DNA from: JAUVXJ01 sp964577995
GTDB taxonomy: Bacteria; Chloroflexota; Anaerolineae; UBA7937; B3-Chlor
Direction: 5' to 3'
Assembly: GCA_964577995.1 (NCBI GenBank)
Contig: CAZOBP010000114.1
Location: forward strand, 1-8,997
Length of the DNA stretch: 8,997 nucleotides
Each line of letters begins with the position of its first letter. Positions within the stretch are counted from its first letter, which is position 1. The notes beneath the pieces are model-generated. The model did no database searches. It was not told the origin of the DNA and worked only from the letters and a program-made list of their open reading frames with translations. The translations under genes and the position numbers were made by a program. Shown here in pieces: positions 1 to 7,057 of this stretch.

Positions 1-25
1 GCTGTGTGAAGTTGCCTGACACAGC
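1..25. repeat. Perfect 7-bp inverted repeat, possible operator
   Basis: GCTGTGT at 1-7 and ACACAGC at 19-25 are exact reverse complements separated by 11 bases. The candidate -35 box TTGCCT (12-17) lies between the arms, which is where a repressor operator would sit. The arms could equally be the stem of an RNA hairpin if transcription starts upstream of the window. The window edge falls on the left arm, so any extension is not visible. Confidence 0.4.
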
Positions 26-40
26 AACATCTAGTATATT
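12..40 (+). promoter_or_regulatory. Candidate sigma-A-type promoter upstream of nth
   Basis: TTGCCT (12-17) matches TTGACA at four of six positions. TATATT (35-40) matches TATAAT at five of six. The spacer is 17 bases. Transcription would start near base 47, leaving a leader of about 165 to 200 bases before nth, depending on which start codon is used. The match is reasonable but not strong, and the nth operon could also be read from further upstream. Confidence 0.4.
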
Positions 41-41
41 C

Positions 42-198
42 CAGGAGGCGGGCCACCAGATGTCCCGCCTCTTGCACTTCATGGCGGGGTTCGTTTGCCT
101 CGTCTCCCAACTTGGGACAAACGAGCGGTACGTGTGGCCTTTGTGCTGTGGGCTACAGCAGGTCGTGACCATCAGACCGCCGGCAATCTGATGGGTCA
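42..198 (+). other. Run of stem-loops in the nth leader
   Basis: Four hairpins can be paired by eye. The first is 42-52 with 64-74 (11 pairs, one G-U). The second is 89-97 with 118-126 (9 pairs, one G-U), enclosing 105-109 with 113-117. The third is 144-149 with 155-160 (6 pairs). The fourth is 166-176 with 187-198 (11 pairs, one bulged G at 193). Bases 27-32 (ACATCT) also complement 58-63 (AGATGT) in the first loop. There is no clear U-run after any stem. I do not recognise a known RNA family. It may be a structured 5' leader of nth, a separate RNA, or chance pairing in GC-rich DNA. Confidence 0.35.
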
Positions 199-212
199 TC
201 GCCCGGTGCGCC

Positions 213-932
213 ATGCGGCCGAGTAGCAGGCTGCGCTGCGGAGGTCGTTTGCGAGAGAAAGACAACCAGGCGCGCTCATCGGAGAAGGTGAAGGACGTCC
301 ACGAACTCCTCATTGGTGAGTATGGACATCACCCGTGGAAACCGCATCGGGACCCGTTGAGTGAACTGGTGCGTACTATTCTCTCGCAGAGCACCTCGGA
401 CGTAAACAGCAATCGAGCTTTCTCTCGCTTGCGGGACAGGTTTCCTGCCTGGGAGGACGTGCTGCGTGGTGACTTGGAGGAGACGATCGAGGCTATAAGG
501 TCCGGAGGGTTGGGGCGCATCAAGGCGCCGCGTATCAAGGGGGCGCTGGAGGCAATCCTGGGGGAAAGGGGTGATCTCGACCTGAGCTTTCTCCAGGAGA
601 TGGACGTCCACGAGGCGAAGGCATGGTTGGAGTCTCTGGAGGGTGTCGGGCCCAAGACAGCGGCCTGCGTGCTCTTGTTCTCGCTGGGCAGGCCGGTGCT
701 TCCCGTAGATACGCACGTGCTGAGGGTCAGCCGACGAGTGGGGCTTATTGAATCCGGTACCTCGGCCGAGAAGGCCCACGAGATACTCGGTGGTATGGTC
801 TCTGACGGTGCGGTGTACGACTTTCACGTGAACATGGTGGCCCACGGTCGGCGGGTGTGCCACGCCCAGCGACCAGGTTGCGATGTCTGCGTGATTGCTC
901 GACTTTGTGACTACTTGCACAAAGGGCGATGA
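213..932 (+). CDS. nth: Endonuclease III-like DNA glycosylase/AP lyase
   Basis: Base-excision repair enzyme that removes oxidised pyrimidines and cuts the abasic site by beta-elimination. The HhH-GPD fold is clear. The helix-hairpin-helix LEGVGPKTA (residues 142-150) carries the catalytic lysine K148, and PVDTH carries the catalytic aspartate D166. The four cysteines of the C-terminal [4Fe-4S] loop, C216-x6-C223-x2-C226-x5-C232, match E. coli Nth spacing exactly. The lysine argues against MutY. At 239 residues it is longer than the usual 210-220, because about 23 basic N-terminal residues precede the conserved region. The true start is therefore uncertain: TTG at 249 follows GGAGG (240-244), and GTG at 288 is also possible. 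The gene overlaps the next one by 4 bases (ATGA), so the two are probably translationally coupled. Confidence 0.93.
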   Translation: MRPSSRLRCGGRLREKDNQARSSEKVKDVHELLIGEYGHHPWKPHRDPLSELVRTILSQSTSDVNSNRAFSRLRDRFPAWEDVLRGDLEETIEAIRSGGLGRIKAPRIKGALEAILGERGDLDLSFLQEMDVHEAKAWLESLEGVGPKTAACVLLFSLGRPVLPVDTHVLRVSRRVGLIESGTSAEKAHEILGGMVSDGAVYDFHVNMVAHGRRVCHAQRPGCDVCVIARLCDYLHKGR

Positions 933-1510
933 AGAAGGAACAAGGTCAGATCAGGACAAGACATGCGCTGTTGCTGTACCGGCGGCTAGTGAGCTACTAT
1001 CGGGGCCCCTGCCTTTGGCTGCTGCTGGTTTCGGTGGTCCTGTTGGTCTGGGATCACCCTTTGCTCCGGGTACTGCGATTGCCCGTGGTGATGACTCTCC
1101 TCCTATCCGTGATCCTGCTTCTCCTGACCTTCGTCATGAGTAGGCTGGCCTACGTTCAGTGCGGCGAGGATGGGATGCTTATCCACCTGCCGTTGTATCG
1201 TTTCCATGTGCTCTATGACTCCATCGTTCAGACTCGCACTGCCTCCCTGGCCACGCTGTATCCCCCATCAAGGCAGCCTTTCTCTTCGCGCAACTTCCTC
1301 AGGCCTCTTTGGCAGACGCCTGCGCTGGTGGTGCACGTGGAGCTGCTGCCGAAGTCGAGACAGCAGTTGAGGCTGTGGATGGATAGCCGAATGCTCCTCA
1401 GGAGCGCCCTCGTCTTGCTGGTAGAGGATCACCGGGCGCTGCGAAGTCAGATAGAGGAAGCCATGATTCGCTGGAGGATTCGCAAGGGGGAGTCCGAGAG
1501 ACGACTATAG
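929..1510 (+). CDS. Two-helix membrane protein of unknown function
   Basis: This 193-residue protein has a basic N-terminus and two hydrophobic segments (about residues 27-41 and 50-69) separated by a short loop. A soluble C-terminal part of about 120 residues follows and is rich in arginine near its end. The layout of two helices followed by a beta-rich stretch (about 72-150) resembles small bacterial membrane proteins with a PH-like domain, but I see no diagnostic motif, so this is only a suggestion. The start ATG overlaps the nth stop in ATGA, and only a weak AAAGGG precedes it, consistent with translational coupling to nth. Pairing with a repair glycosylase gives no clear functional clue. 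It converges on sbcC, with 34 bases between the two stop codons and no obvious terminator there. Confidence 0.75.
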   Translation: MKKEQGQIRTRHALLLYRRLVSYYRGPCLWLLLVSVVLLVWDHPLLRVLRLPVVMTLLLSVILLLLTFVMSRLAYVQCGEDGMLIHLPLYRFHVLYDSIVQTRTASLATLYPPSRQPFSSRNFLRPLWQTPALVVHVELLPKSRQQLRLWMDSRMLLRSALVLLVEDHRALRSQIEEAMIRWRIRKGESERRL

Positions 1511-1544
1511 AAGGCGAAGTCGGGCGCTGGCACGTTGGTGCGCA

Positions 1545-4100
1545 CTAGGCTACCACAATCTGAGAGCCCTGTGGTGTCTTGAACACGTCGATGCGCACAG
1601 GGAAGGAGTCCTTCAGTTCCTCGATGTGGGTGATCACCAGGATACGCTCGAAGTCGTCCTGTATCGAGCCGATGGCCTCTACTAGCCGCTCCCGGCCCTG
1701 GGCGTCCTGGGTGCCGAAGCCCTCGTCCACGATGAGCGTCTGGAGCCTCGCTCCGGCGCGCCGCGCCAGTAGCTTGGCCAGCGCCACGCGGATCGCGAAG
1801 TTGATGCGGAAGGCCTCGCCACCGGAGAAGAGGTCGTAGCTGCGGGGACCGAGTTCGTCCGCCACCTCTATGTCCAGGGTCTCCACCGTCTTGCCCTTGA
1901 GGGTTTCGCGCTGGCTCATCAGCCGGACGTGCAGCCTGCCGTCGGTCATTCGAGCCAGGAGGCGATTGGCCTCCTCCTCGATCTCCGGTATGGTGGCTTC
2001 GATGATCATGGCCTGGACGCCCTTCTTGCCGAAGGCGACTCGTAGTTCATCGTAGACGCCCTTTTCCTCTTGCGCTTGTCGCTCCTCCCGGGACCTTTCC
2101 TCCTTCTCCTTGTCGAGATAGGAGAGGTGGGCCAGTTTCTGCCTGACCGCACCAAGGCGGAGTTGTGCATCGGCGTCCTGCAACTGGAGCTGCTCCACGA
2201 GGCGTGCCTGCTCGTCAAGGTCGCGTGTGGTGACCTCCAGATCGGCTACCTGTGCGTTCAAGGCGCTCTTCTTGGTTCTGAGGTCCTCAAGCTCCTGATC
2301 GAGGCCCTTGGCTTGTTGCTCGCGCTCATCCAGCCTGAGCGTCTCCGCCTTCAAGCGCTCTCCGGCGGCGTCGAGCTCTTTCTTGGCCTGCTCGAATCGA
2401 GCTGTCTCGGCCAACGTCTGGCGTATCTTCTCGTGCTCCTGTACGTCGTAGCCCAGGGAGGCGAGCTGTCGCTCCAGTTCTGAAAGGCTCTCCCTCTCCT
2501 CGGGTGCGAATTCTTCCCTCTCCAACTGCTCGTCCAGGAAGGCCAGTCTGGCTCTGGCCTGCTCGAGTTCGTGCTTGGCCGCCAGTGTCTCCTCCAGCCT
2601 CTGGGCCAACGCGCTTTTCTCACCCCGTAGCGATGCGAGGGTCGCCAGCTCTGCGTCACATGCCTCTCTGGCGTGGCGGGTGTCCTCAAGAGACTCGCTC
2701 AGACGTCGGATAGAGGTGGCGTTGAGCCGGTAGGAGTCCCCCTTTTCCCTGCCCGCCCCGGCATAGTTGTCCTCGATGTGCTTTCTTTCCTCTTCTTGAA
2801 GCTCCGACCCGCACAGGGGACAAGAGGCTTCCGCCTCCTGGAGCAGATTCAGCTTCTCCTTGAGGAGGTCCATCTCAGACTTCAGTTGTTCGTTCTGGGC
2901 GCGCAGGGTAGCTATCTCGTTCGATAACCGCTGCTCAGAAAGGAGCAGGCTCTCCCGCTCTTCCTCCCTCGAGGTCAGTTGTGCCAGCTCGATGCGGACT
3001 ACTTCCAGCCTGGCCTCCACCGCTTCTGCACGGTTGACTTTGTCCTCCAGACTGCGAGCGCTGCTCGAGTGTCGCTCTCGCTCGACGAGAAGCTTGCTTC
3101 GGGCTCCCTCGACGGCCCTGCGCAGCTCGGCTTTCTGTTCGTTGAGACTCATGTGCTGGCTCAGCTTGCGAGAGAGCTGCTCATTGATCTGTCGGGCGGC
3201 CAGGAGAGAGCTATAGCCGTCTTCGATGCCGGCCGCCTCCGAGATGATGCTTTGATAATCGGATATCCTTTCTCTTGTCTGGTCCAGCTCGGCGTTCACA
3301 CGCTTCAGTTGGGAGTGCTTGCGCTCCTGCTCGTCTTCCACTTGCCGAAGCTGGTCCCTCCTGAGCTCGAGTTCCTTTCCTTGTTCGCGGAGGGTTCGGA
3401 GGCGGTCCTCTTGGGTCCTCAGGCTAGCGCCTACGCCGTGAGCGACCCCCTCCGCTTCTTTCAGTTCCGACTTGTACTCCGTTCTGTGAGCCAGTTCTCG
3501 CTCTATCTCCGCAAGACTAGCCCGGACCTGAGACAGTTTAAGCTCCAGTCCCCTGGCTCGCTCCTTGGACCTCTGTTCCAGTCTGTCGTACTGGCTGAGG
3601 TCTAGTATCTCCCCCAGTATGCGCTTCCGCTCAGCGGGGGGGTGCGCCGTGAACTCATCGGCGCGACCTTGCAGGAGAAAGGCGGAGTTGATGAAGGTCT
3701 CATACTCCATGTGCAGCGTCTCGGTGATGGCGGCCTGACTCTGACGGACGGTGTTGCCCGTCAGCGAGCGGGACTGTCCGTCGTCCAGAATCTGGAACTC
3801 GAGTGTCGTCCGACCCTTGGTCCCGTTCTTCTGTCGCTGGCGCAGCACTCGAAAGTGATTGTCCGCGAGGAGGAACTCGAGCTCCACTTCCATGTCTGCT
3901 GCCCCCAAATGGACCAAGTCGTCGTCTCGGTGGGCACGCGCCTTTCCCCAGAGCGCCCAGGTCATGGCGTCGATGATGGCCGACTTGCCGTGGCCGTTGT
4001 CGCCGGCGAGACAGGCTAGATGGATGCCGGAGAAATCCAGCGAAGAGACCTGCTCGCCGTAGCACATGAAGTTTCGCATGCTCAACTTGAGAGGTATCAT
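1545..4100 (-). CDS. sbcC: SbcC/Rad50-type ATPase (exonuclease large subunit)
   Basis: SMC-like ABC ATPase that in characterised systems pairs with the SbcD/Mre11 nuclease to open hairpins and process double-strand ends. The 851-residue product has Walker A GDNGHGKS (33-40), a long coiled coil, and the zinc hook CPLC (C427, C430) almost exactly at the midpoint. The C-terminal ATPase half has the signature SGGE (759-762), Walker B LIVDE (789-793) and the switch histidine H825 in VITH. The length is close to archaeal Rad50 and shorter than E. coli SbcC (1048). I chose ATG at 4100 because GGGGAGGAG (4117-4109) lies 8 bases upstream and the conserved N-terminal strand starts there. The frame stays open to 4214, but that extension crosses the promoter. 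No sbcD is adjacent on either side, although sbcD usually precedes sbcC. Confidence 0.93.
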   Translation of the reverse strand: MIPLKLSMRNFMCYGEQVSSLDFSGIHLACLAGDNGHGKSAIIDAMTWALWGKARAHRDDDLVHLGAADMEVELEFLLADNHFRVLRQRQKNGTKGRTTLEFQILDDGQSRSLTGNTVRQSQAAITETLHMEYETFINSAFLLQGRADEFTAHPPAERKRILGEILDLSQYDRLEQRSKERARGLELKLSQVRASLAEIERELAHRTEYKSELKEAEGVAHGVGASLRTQEDRLRTLREQGKELELRRDQLRQVEDEQERKHSQLKRVNAELDQTRERISDYQSIISEAAGIEDGYSSLLAARQINEQLSRKLSQHMSLNEQKAELRRAVEGARSKLLVERERHSSSARSLEDKVNRAEAVEARLEVVRIELAQLTSREEERESLLLSEQRLSNEIATLRAQNEQLKSEMDLLKEKLNLLQEAEASCPLCGSELQEEERKHIEDNYAGAGREKGDSYRLNATSIRRLSESLEDTRHAREACDAELATLASLRGEKSALAQRLEETLAAKHELEQARARLAFLDEQLEREEFAPEERESLSELERQLASLGYDVQEHEKIRQTLAETARFEQAKKELDAAGERLKAETLRLDEREQQAKGLDQELEDLRTKKSALNAQVADLEVTTRDLDEQARLVEQLQLQDADAQLRLGAVRQKLAHLSYLDKEKEERSREERQAQEEKGVYDELRVAFGKKGVQAMIIEATIPEIEEEANRLLARMTDGRLHVRLMSQRETLKGKTVETLDIEVADELGPRSYDLFSGGEAFRINFAIRVALAKLLARRAGARLQTLIVDEGFGTQDAQGRERLVEAIGSIQDDFERILVITHIEELKDSFPVRIDVFKTPQGSQIVVA

Positions 4101-4151
4101 GCTGAGGGCTCCTCCCCGTCGTCCTGACCTTGGGTGCTGTGCGCCGTGTTT

Positions 4152-4180
4152 ATCATACCACCCCTCGCCGTAGGCCTCAA
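4152..4180 (-). promoter_or_regulatory. Candidate sbcC promoter
   Basis: Read on the - strand, TTGAGG (4180-4175, four of six to TTGACA), a 17-base spacer and TATGAT (4157-4152, five of six to TATAAT) form a standard sigma-A-type promoter. Transcription would start near 4145, giving a leader of about 45 bases that contains the sbcC ribosome-binding site. The 9-mer GGCCTACGG (4176-4168) overlaps the last two bases of the -35 box and fills much of the spacer. Confidence 0.6.
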
Positions 4181-4241
4181 CCGCGCGGTGAGTCTCGTGG
4201 CCGCAGTCTGACACCTTTCCAATTGCCGTGGCGGCCTACGG
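4168..4241. promoter_or_regulatory. Mirror-image operator-like pair between divergent promoters
   Basis: CCGTAGGCC (4168-4176) and GGCCTACGG (4233-4241) are perfect 9-bp inverted copies. In each transcription direction the promoter reads GGCCTACGG, exactly 10 bases, then the -10 box: TATGAT toward sbcC and TATAAT toward the small-protein pair. The arm centres are 65 bases apart, about six helical turns. Equal placement relative to both -10 boxes suggests a shared regulator or a shared promoter element rather than a terminator stem. I do not recognise the 9-mer as a known operator. Confidence 0.5.
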
Positions 4242-4248
4242 GGTGATC

Positions 4249-4257
4249 TGCTATAAT
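4249..4257 (+). promoter_or_regulatory. Extended -10 promoter for the small-protein pair
   Basis: TGCTATAAT has both the extended TGn element and a perfect TATAAT (4252-4257). No good -35 box is found 16-18 bases upstream, which is typical of extended -10 promoters. The start point would be near 4264. The leader of about 23 bases contains the strong ribosome-binding site AAGGAGG (4273-4279), 7 bases before the ATG at 4287. Confidence 0.65.
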
Positions 4258-4286
4258 CTGGAACAGCAGGGCAAGGAGGAAGGAGA

Positions 4287-4604
4287 ATGGTCTCGGAGGC
4301 AGAACTGGAGGGGCGCAGACAGCGAGCTGCGCGAATGATCTTGGAGGGCGGGATCGTAACTCCGGCACTGGGAGATGACGCGGCTGAGGCGCTGCTGCAT
4401 TGGGCATTGTCTCGGGTGGACAAGTGCGCCTTTGCCACCGGCGACATGGCGGACGACCAGGCCGACAGGTACGTCTCAGAGGGCGTGAGCAAGGTGCGGC
4501 GGTTGATGGGGATGGTCAACCATCTCGTGGAGGAGTACTACGAGGTGGGGCATGTTGAAGTGGTGGAGGAGTTGACGAAGCTGTTGTCCGCCGCTATGGA
4601 ATGA
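4287..4604 (+). CDS. Small uncharacterised helical protein
   Basis: I do not recognise this 105-residue protein. It is predicted to be soluble and mostly helical, with no signal peptide or membrane segment. It has an Arg-rich first helix (residues 10-16), an acidic middle with a single cysteine (C47) in VDKCAFATGD, and an amphipathic, Glu- and Val-rich C-terminal helix (about 78-104). That pattern would suit a small dimer or a partner protein, but no catalytic motif is visible. It is well supported as a real gene by a perfect extended -10 promoter and the ribosome-binding site AAGGAGG 7 bases before ATG. Its stop lies 44 bases before the HhH protein on the same strand, so the two are likely one operon. 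They face sbcC across a divergent promoter region. Confidence 0.75.
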   Translation: MVSEAELEGRRQRAARMILEGGIVTPALGDDAAEALLHWALSRVDKCAFATGDMADDQADRYVSEGVSKVRRLMGMVNHLVEEYYEVGHVEVVEELTKLLSAAME

Positions 4605-4648
4605 CACCATCTCGCTTTGGAGTGGGATGAGAGAGCAGGGAGGTAGTG

Positions 4649-5053
4649 ATGACGAAGCTGGAGACCATAGAGGGCATCGGACCTGTGTATGCCAAGCAGT
4701 TGAGGAAGGCTGGAGTCGCCACCGTGGAGGCGTTGCTGGCCCAGGGGGCGACGCCAGGAGGCCGCCAGCAGATAGAGGAGAGGGCGGGCATCGGCCACGC
4801 TTTGATCCTGGAGTGGGTGAACCTGGCTGATCTGATGCGCATCAAGGGGATCGGCGAGGAGTACTCAGATCTGTTGGAGGAAGCGGGCGTAGACACGGTC
4901 AGGGAGTTGCGCAATCGTGTGCCCGAGCATCTCTACGAGGCGTTGGTCAGGACCAACGAGGCCAAGAGCCTGGTACGCAGGCTCCCCACTCTGGAGATGG
5001 TACGGGATTGGGTCCAGCAGGCCAAGAGGCTGCCTCCGAAGGTCACCTACTAG
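4649..5053 (+). CDS. Helix-hairpin-helix protein (DUF4332-like)
   Basis: This 134-residue protein is built from two similar helix-hairpin-helix units: IEGIGPVYAKQLRKAGV (residues 7-23) and IKGIGEEYSDLLEEAGV (65-81). Both follow I-x-GIG-x2-Y-x3-L-x2-AGV. Such motifs contact the DNA backbone without sequence specificity in polymerases, ligases and recombination proteins, and the arrangement resembles the DUF4332 family, whose function is not established. The link with repair is inferred from the motif and from the divergent sbcC. I chose ATG at 4649, with AGGGAGG (4637-4643) 5 bases upstream, over the adjacent in-frame GTG at 4646, which would leave only 2 bases. No enzymatic domain is present, so it may be a DNA-binding adaptor. 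Confidence 0.82.
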   Translation: MTKLETIEGIGPVYAKQLRKAGVATVEALLAQGATPGGRQQIEERAGIGHALILEWVNLADLMRIKGIGEEYSDLLEEAGVDTVRELRNRVPEHLYEALVRTNEAKSLVRRLPTLEMVRDWVQQAKRLPPKVTY

Positions 5054-5096
5054 CCTCTGACCAGTTGCTTCATCGCCAGCATCTGCTCGGACGTGC

Positions 5097-5121
5097 ATAG
5101 ATCGCTGCGGCAGTGATCTGT
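5097..5121. other. Hairpin in the convergent spacer
   Basis: Bases 5097-5107 pair with 5111-5121 (11 pairs, two of them G-U) around a CGG loop. An alternative stem, GCAGTG (5110-5115) with CACTGC (5126-5131), shares bases with it, so only one can form at a time. No T-run follows on either strand. It may help end transcription of the upstream + strand operon, but it is not a standard intrinsic terminator. Confidence 0.35.
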
Positions 5122-5206
5122 CTGGCACTGCGGGTGTGGCTTTGCCTTGGCCTATTGGGGCGGCCCGCTGGACGTGTGCCGTGAGTTGTGTCGCGGCTCT
5201 TGGAGG

Positions 5207-5243
5207 ATAGAAACCGTCGGTGGGCGTCAACATCGCCCGCCGA
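5207..5243 (-). terminator. Probable terminator after recN
   Basis: TCGGTGGGCG (5217-5226) pairs with CGCCCGCCGA (5234-5243), making 10 pairs with one G-U around a 7-base loop. Read on the - strand, the stem begins 3 bases after the recN stop codon and is followed by CGGTTTCTATC, a modest U-rich tail. The strong stem and its position support a terminator for the nadK-recN operon, but the U-run is short. Confidence 0.5.
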
Positions 5244-5246
5244 TTG

Positions 5247-7034
5247 CTATACACTCCGCTCCGGTTCGCTGGTGGCCAGCGACGGACTCGACGATGTACC
5301 TTCGACCGCAGCTTTCCATCTCTCGACCTCGCCCTGCATCTCCTGAGCGCTGCGGTGAGTGGCCTCACTCTTGGTCCCTAGCATCTCGGCCAGCTCCTCG
5401 GTCCGTGCGTCGGGGTCAAGTTCTTCCAGTGAGGTGATGGTGCGGCCGGATCGGACGGCCTTGGCGACCCGATAGTGAGTGTCACCGAAGGCGGCGATCT
5501 GGGGTAGATGGGTGACACACAGAACCTGGTGATCTCTGGCCAAGGCCCAGAGCTTGCGCCCCACCACGTTGCCGGCCCGGCCCCCCAGACCCGCGTCTAT
5601 CTCGTCAAAGATGAGGACCGGTACTTCGTCCGCGGCGGACAGGACAGTCTTCATGGCCAGCATCAGTCGCGCTGTCTCGCCCCCTGAGGCAATCTTGGCC
5701 AAGGGCTTGAGGGGCTCTCCCACGTTGGGCGAGATCAAGAACTCCACCTGGTCAATCCCTGTGGAATCGAAGGCGTAGTGCTTTCCGCCTACCTCGACCC
5801 CTCTGTCGCGTTCTCTCCGCGTCAGGGATACTTGGAAATGGGCCTTCTCCATGCCCAGTTCCTTCAACTCCTCTTCCATGGCCTGGGCGAGCGCTTCGGA
5901 GGTGCGTTGGCGGACCCCGGAGAGCTGGCCGGCGAGTTCACCGATCTCGGTGAGCAACGCCCCTTCGCGAGCGCTCAGTTCGGCCACGCGCTCTTCACTG
6001 TGGGATAGTCCCTCCAACTCCTGCGTTGCCGACTCTGCGAAGGCGAGGATCTCTGCTGCGGAGTCACCATACTTACGCTTCATGTTGTGCAAGAGACCAA
6101 GGCGTTCCTCGACCATCTCCTGCCGGCTGGGATCGTACTCTATCTCCTCGGCGTAGGAGCGCAGCGCCGTCGCGATTTCGCCCAACTGGTCGGTGATTTC
6201 TTCTACGCTGGTTCGGTGTTCCTTCAGTCTTGGGTCCAGCCCGGCGAGTTCGGCCAGGTCTTCGGCGACTTCCCCGAGGTGATCGAGGACGGAGTCCTCC
6301 AGCCCGTCACCCTCGCTGAGGGTCTTGTAGATCGAGTCGGCTTGGCTGATCAGCCGCTCAGCGTTGCTCAGAATGGTGAGCTCAGCAGACAGTTCCGCTT
6401 CTTCTCCTGGCTGAAGCTTCGCCGCCTGGATCTCCTCTACCTGGAACTGGAGCAGGTCGGTCCTGCGTGCCAGTTCTCGCTCGTCCTGTTGGAGCGCCTT
6501 CAGCTCCGTGCGGACTCCTTGGAGGGCATGCACTCTGTCCGCCACCTGCCTGCGCAGGGCCAACGTCCCGGCGTACCGGTCCAGAAAGTCCACGTGCTGG
6601 TGCACGCGCAGGAGCGAGAGATGCTCTCCCTGGTTGTGGATGTCCACCAGTCTCTGGCCGACGTCCCTCAGTAGGCCAAGGGTGACCAGCCGTCCGTTGA
6701 CACGGCAGACGTTGCGGCCTTTGCGGTTGATCTCCCGGGTCAGGATGAGAGCATCCTGCTCCTGTTCGTCCAGCCCGTGCTCCTGTAGCAGCGGAAGCAG
6801 ACGCTGCTGGTACAGGGTTTGCGGTGGTGAGAAGGAGCCTTCGATGACCGCTTGTTCGGCGCCGGCTCGGATATAGTCCGTTTCGGCCCTGCCGCCGAGC
6901 AGGGTGCTCACGGCATCGATGATGATAGACTTGCCAGCTCCCGTTTCGCCGGTAAGGGCATTGAAGCCCGCTGAGAGGCGGAGCTCCAGGCGTTCGATGA
7001 TAGCGAAGTTGCCAACGGTCAAATAGGCGAGCAA
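5247..7034 (-). CDS. recN: DNA repair protein RecN
   Basis: SMC-like cytoplasmic ATPase of recombination repair, recruited to double-strand breaks and acting with RecA. The 595-residue product has the family N-terminus LAYLTVGNFAIIERLEL, Walker A GETGAGKS (29-36) and the RecN motif VDIHNQGEHLSLL. Coiled-coil arms follow, then signature SGGE (450-453), Walker B LIFDE (D477, E478), the GLGG loop, and the switch histidine H509 in VTHLPQIAAFGD. It has no zinc hook, unlike SbcC. The start is probably TTG at 7034, because the conserved sequence begins there and the upstream gene stops 23 bases earlier. The frame is open to ATG 7181, but that would add 49 non-conserved residues and overlap the neighbour. 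It is the last gene of the nadK operon. Confidence 0.94.
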   Translation of the reverse strand: MLAYLTVGNFAIIERLELRLSAGFNALTGETGAGKSIIIDAVSTLLGGRAETDYIRAGAEQAVIEGSFSPPQTLYQQRLLPLLQEHGLDEQEQDALILTREINRKGRNVCRVNGRLVTLGLLRDVGQRLVDIHNQGEHLSLLRVHQHVDFLDRYAGTLALRRQVADRVHALQGVRTELKALQQDERELARRTDLLQFQVEEIQAAKLQPGEEAELSAELTILSNAERLISQADSIYKTLSEGDGLEDSVLDHLGEVAEDLAELAGLDPRLKEHRTSVEEITDQLGEIATALRSYAEEIEYDPSRQEMVEERLGLLHNMKRKYGDSAAEILAFAESATQELEGLSHSEERVAELSAREGALLTEIGELAGQLSGVRQRTSEALAQAMEEELKELGMEKAHFQVSLTRRERDRGVEVGGKHYAFDSTGIDQVEFLISPNVGEPLKPLAKIASGGETARLMLAMKTVLSAADEVPVLIFDEIDAGLGGRAGNVVGRKLWALARDHQVLCVTHLPQIAAFGDTHYRVAKAVRSGRTITSLEELDPDARTEELAEMLGTKSEATHRSAQEMQGEVERWKAAVEGTSSSPSLATSEPERSV

Positions 7035-7057
7035 GCGTCCCCCCAGGAGCCGCCGGC

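Noticed and set aside
6..191. A 61-codon + strand ORF in the nth leader
   Set aside because: No ribosome-binding site, no recognisable protein features, and it runs through the stem-loops; probably not coding.
276..920. A 214-codon antisense ORF within nth
   Set aside because: Shadow of a GC-rich gene; the nth frame has full catalytic and iron-sulfur motifs.
1511..1544. A terminator between the convergent membrane-protein gene and sbcC
   Set aside because: Only a 4-bp stem (GCAC/GTGC) and no T-run on either strand.
2979..3605. A 208-codon + strand ORF antisense to sbcC
   Set aside because: Lies opposite the Glu/Leu-rich coiled coil, whose codon bias leaves the antisense frame open; no start signals.
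4101..4214. N-terminal extension of SbcC by 38 residues
   Set aside because: It crosses the candidate promoter, has no conserved sequence, and ATG 4100 has an excellent ribosome-binding site.
4097..4519. A 140-codon - strand ORF across the divergent promoters
   Set aside because: Overlaps both promoter regions and the well-supported 105-aa gene on the other strand; low-complexity Ser/Arg/Pro composition.
6087..6674. A 195-codon + strand ORF antisense to recN
   Set aside because: Shadow of the RecN coiled-coil region.
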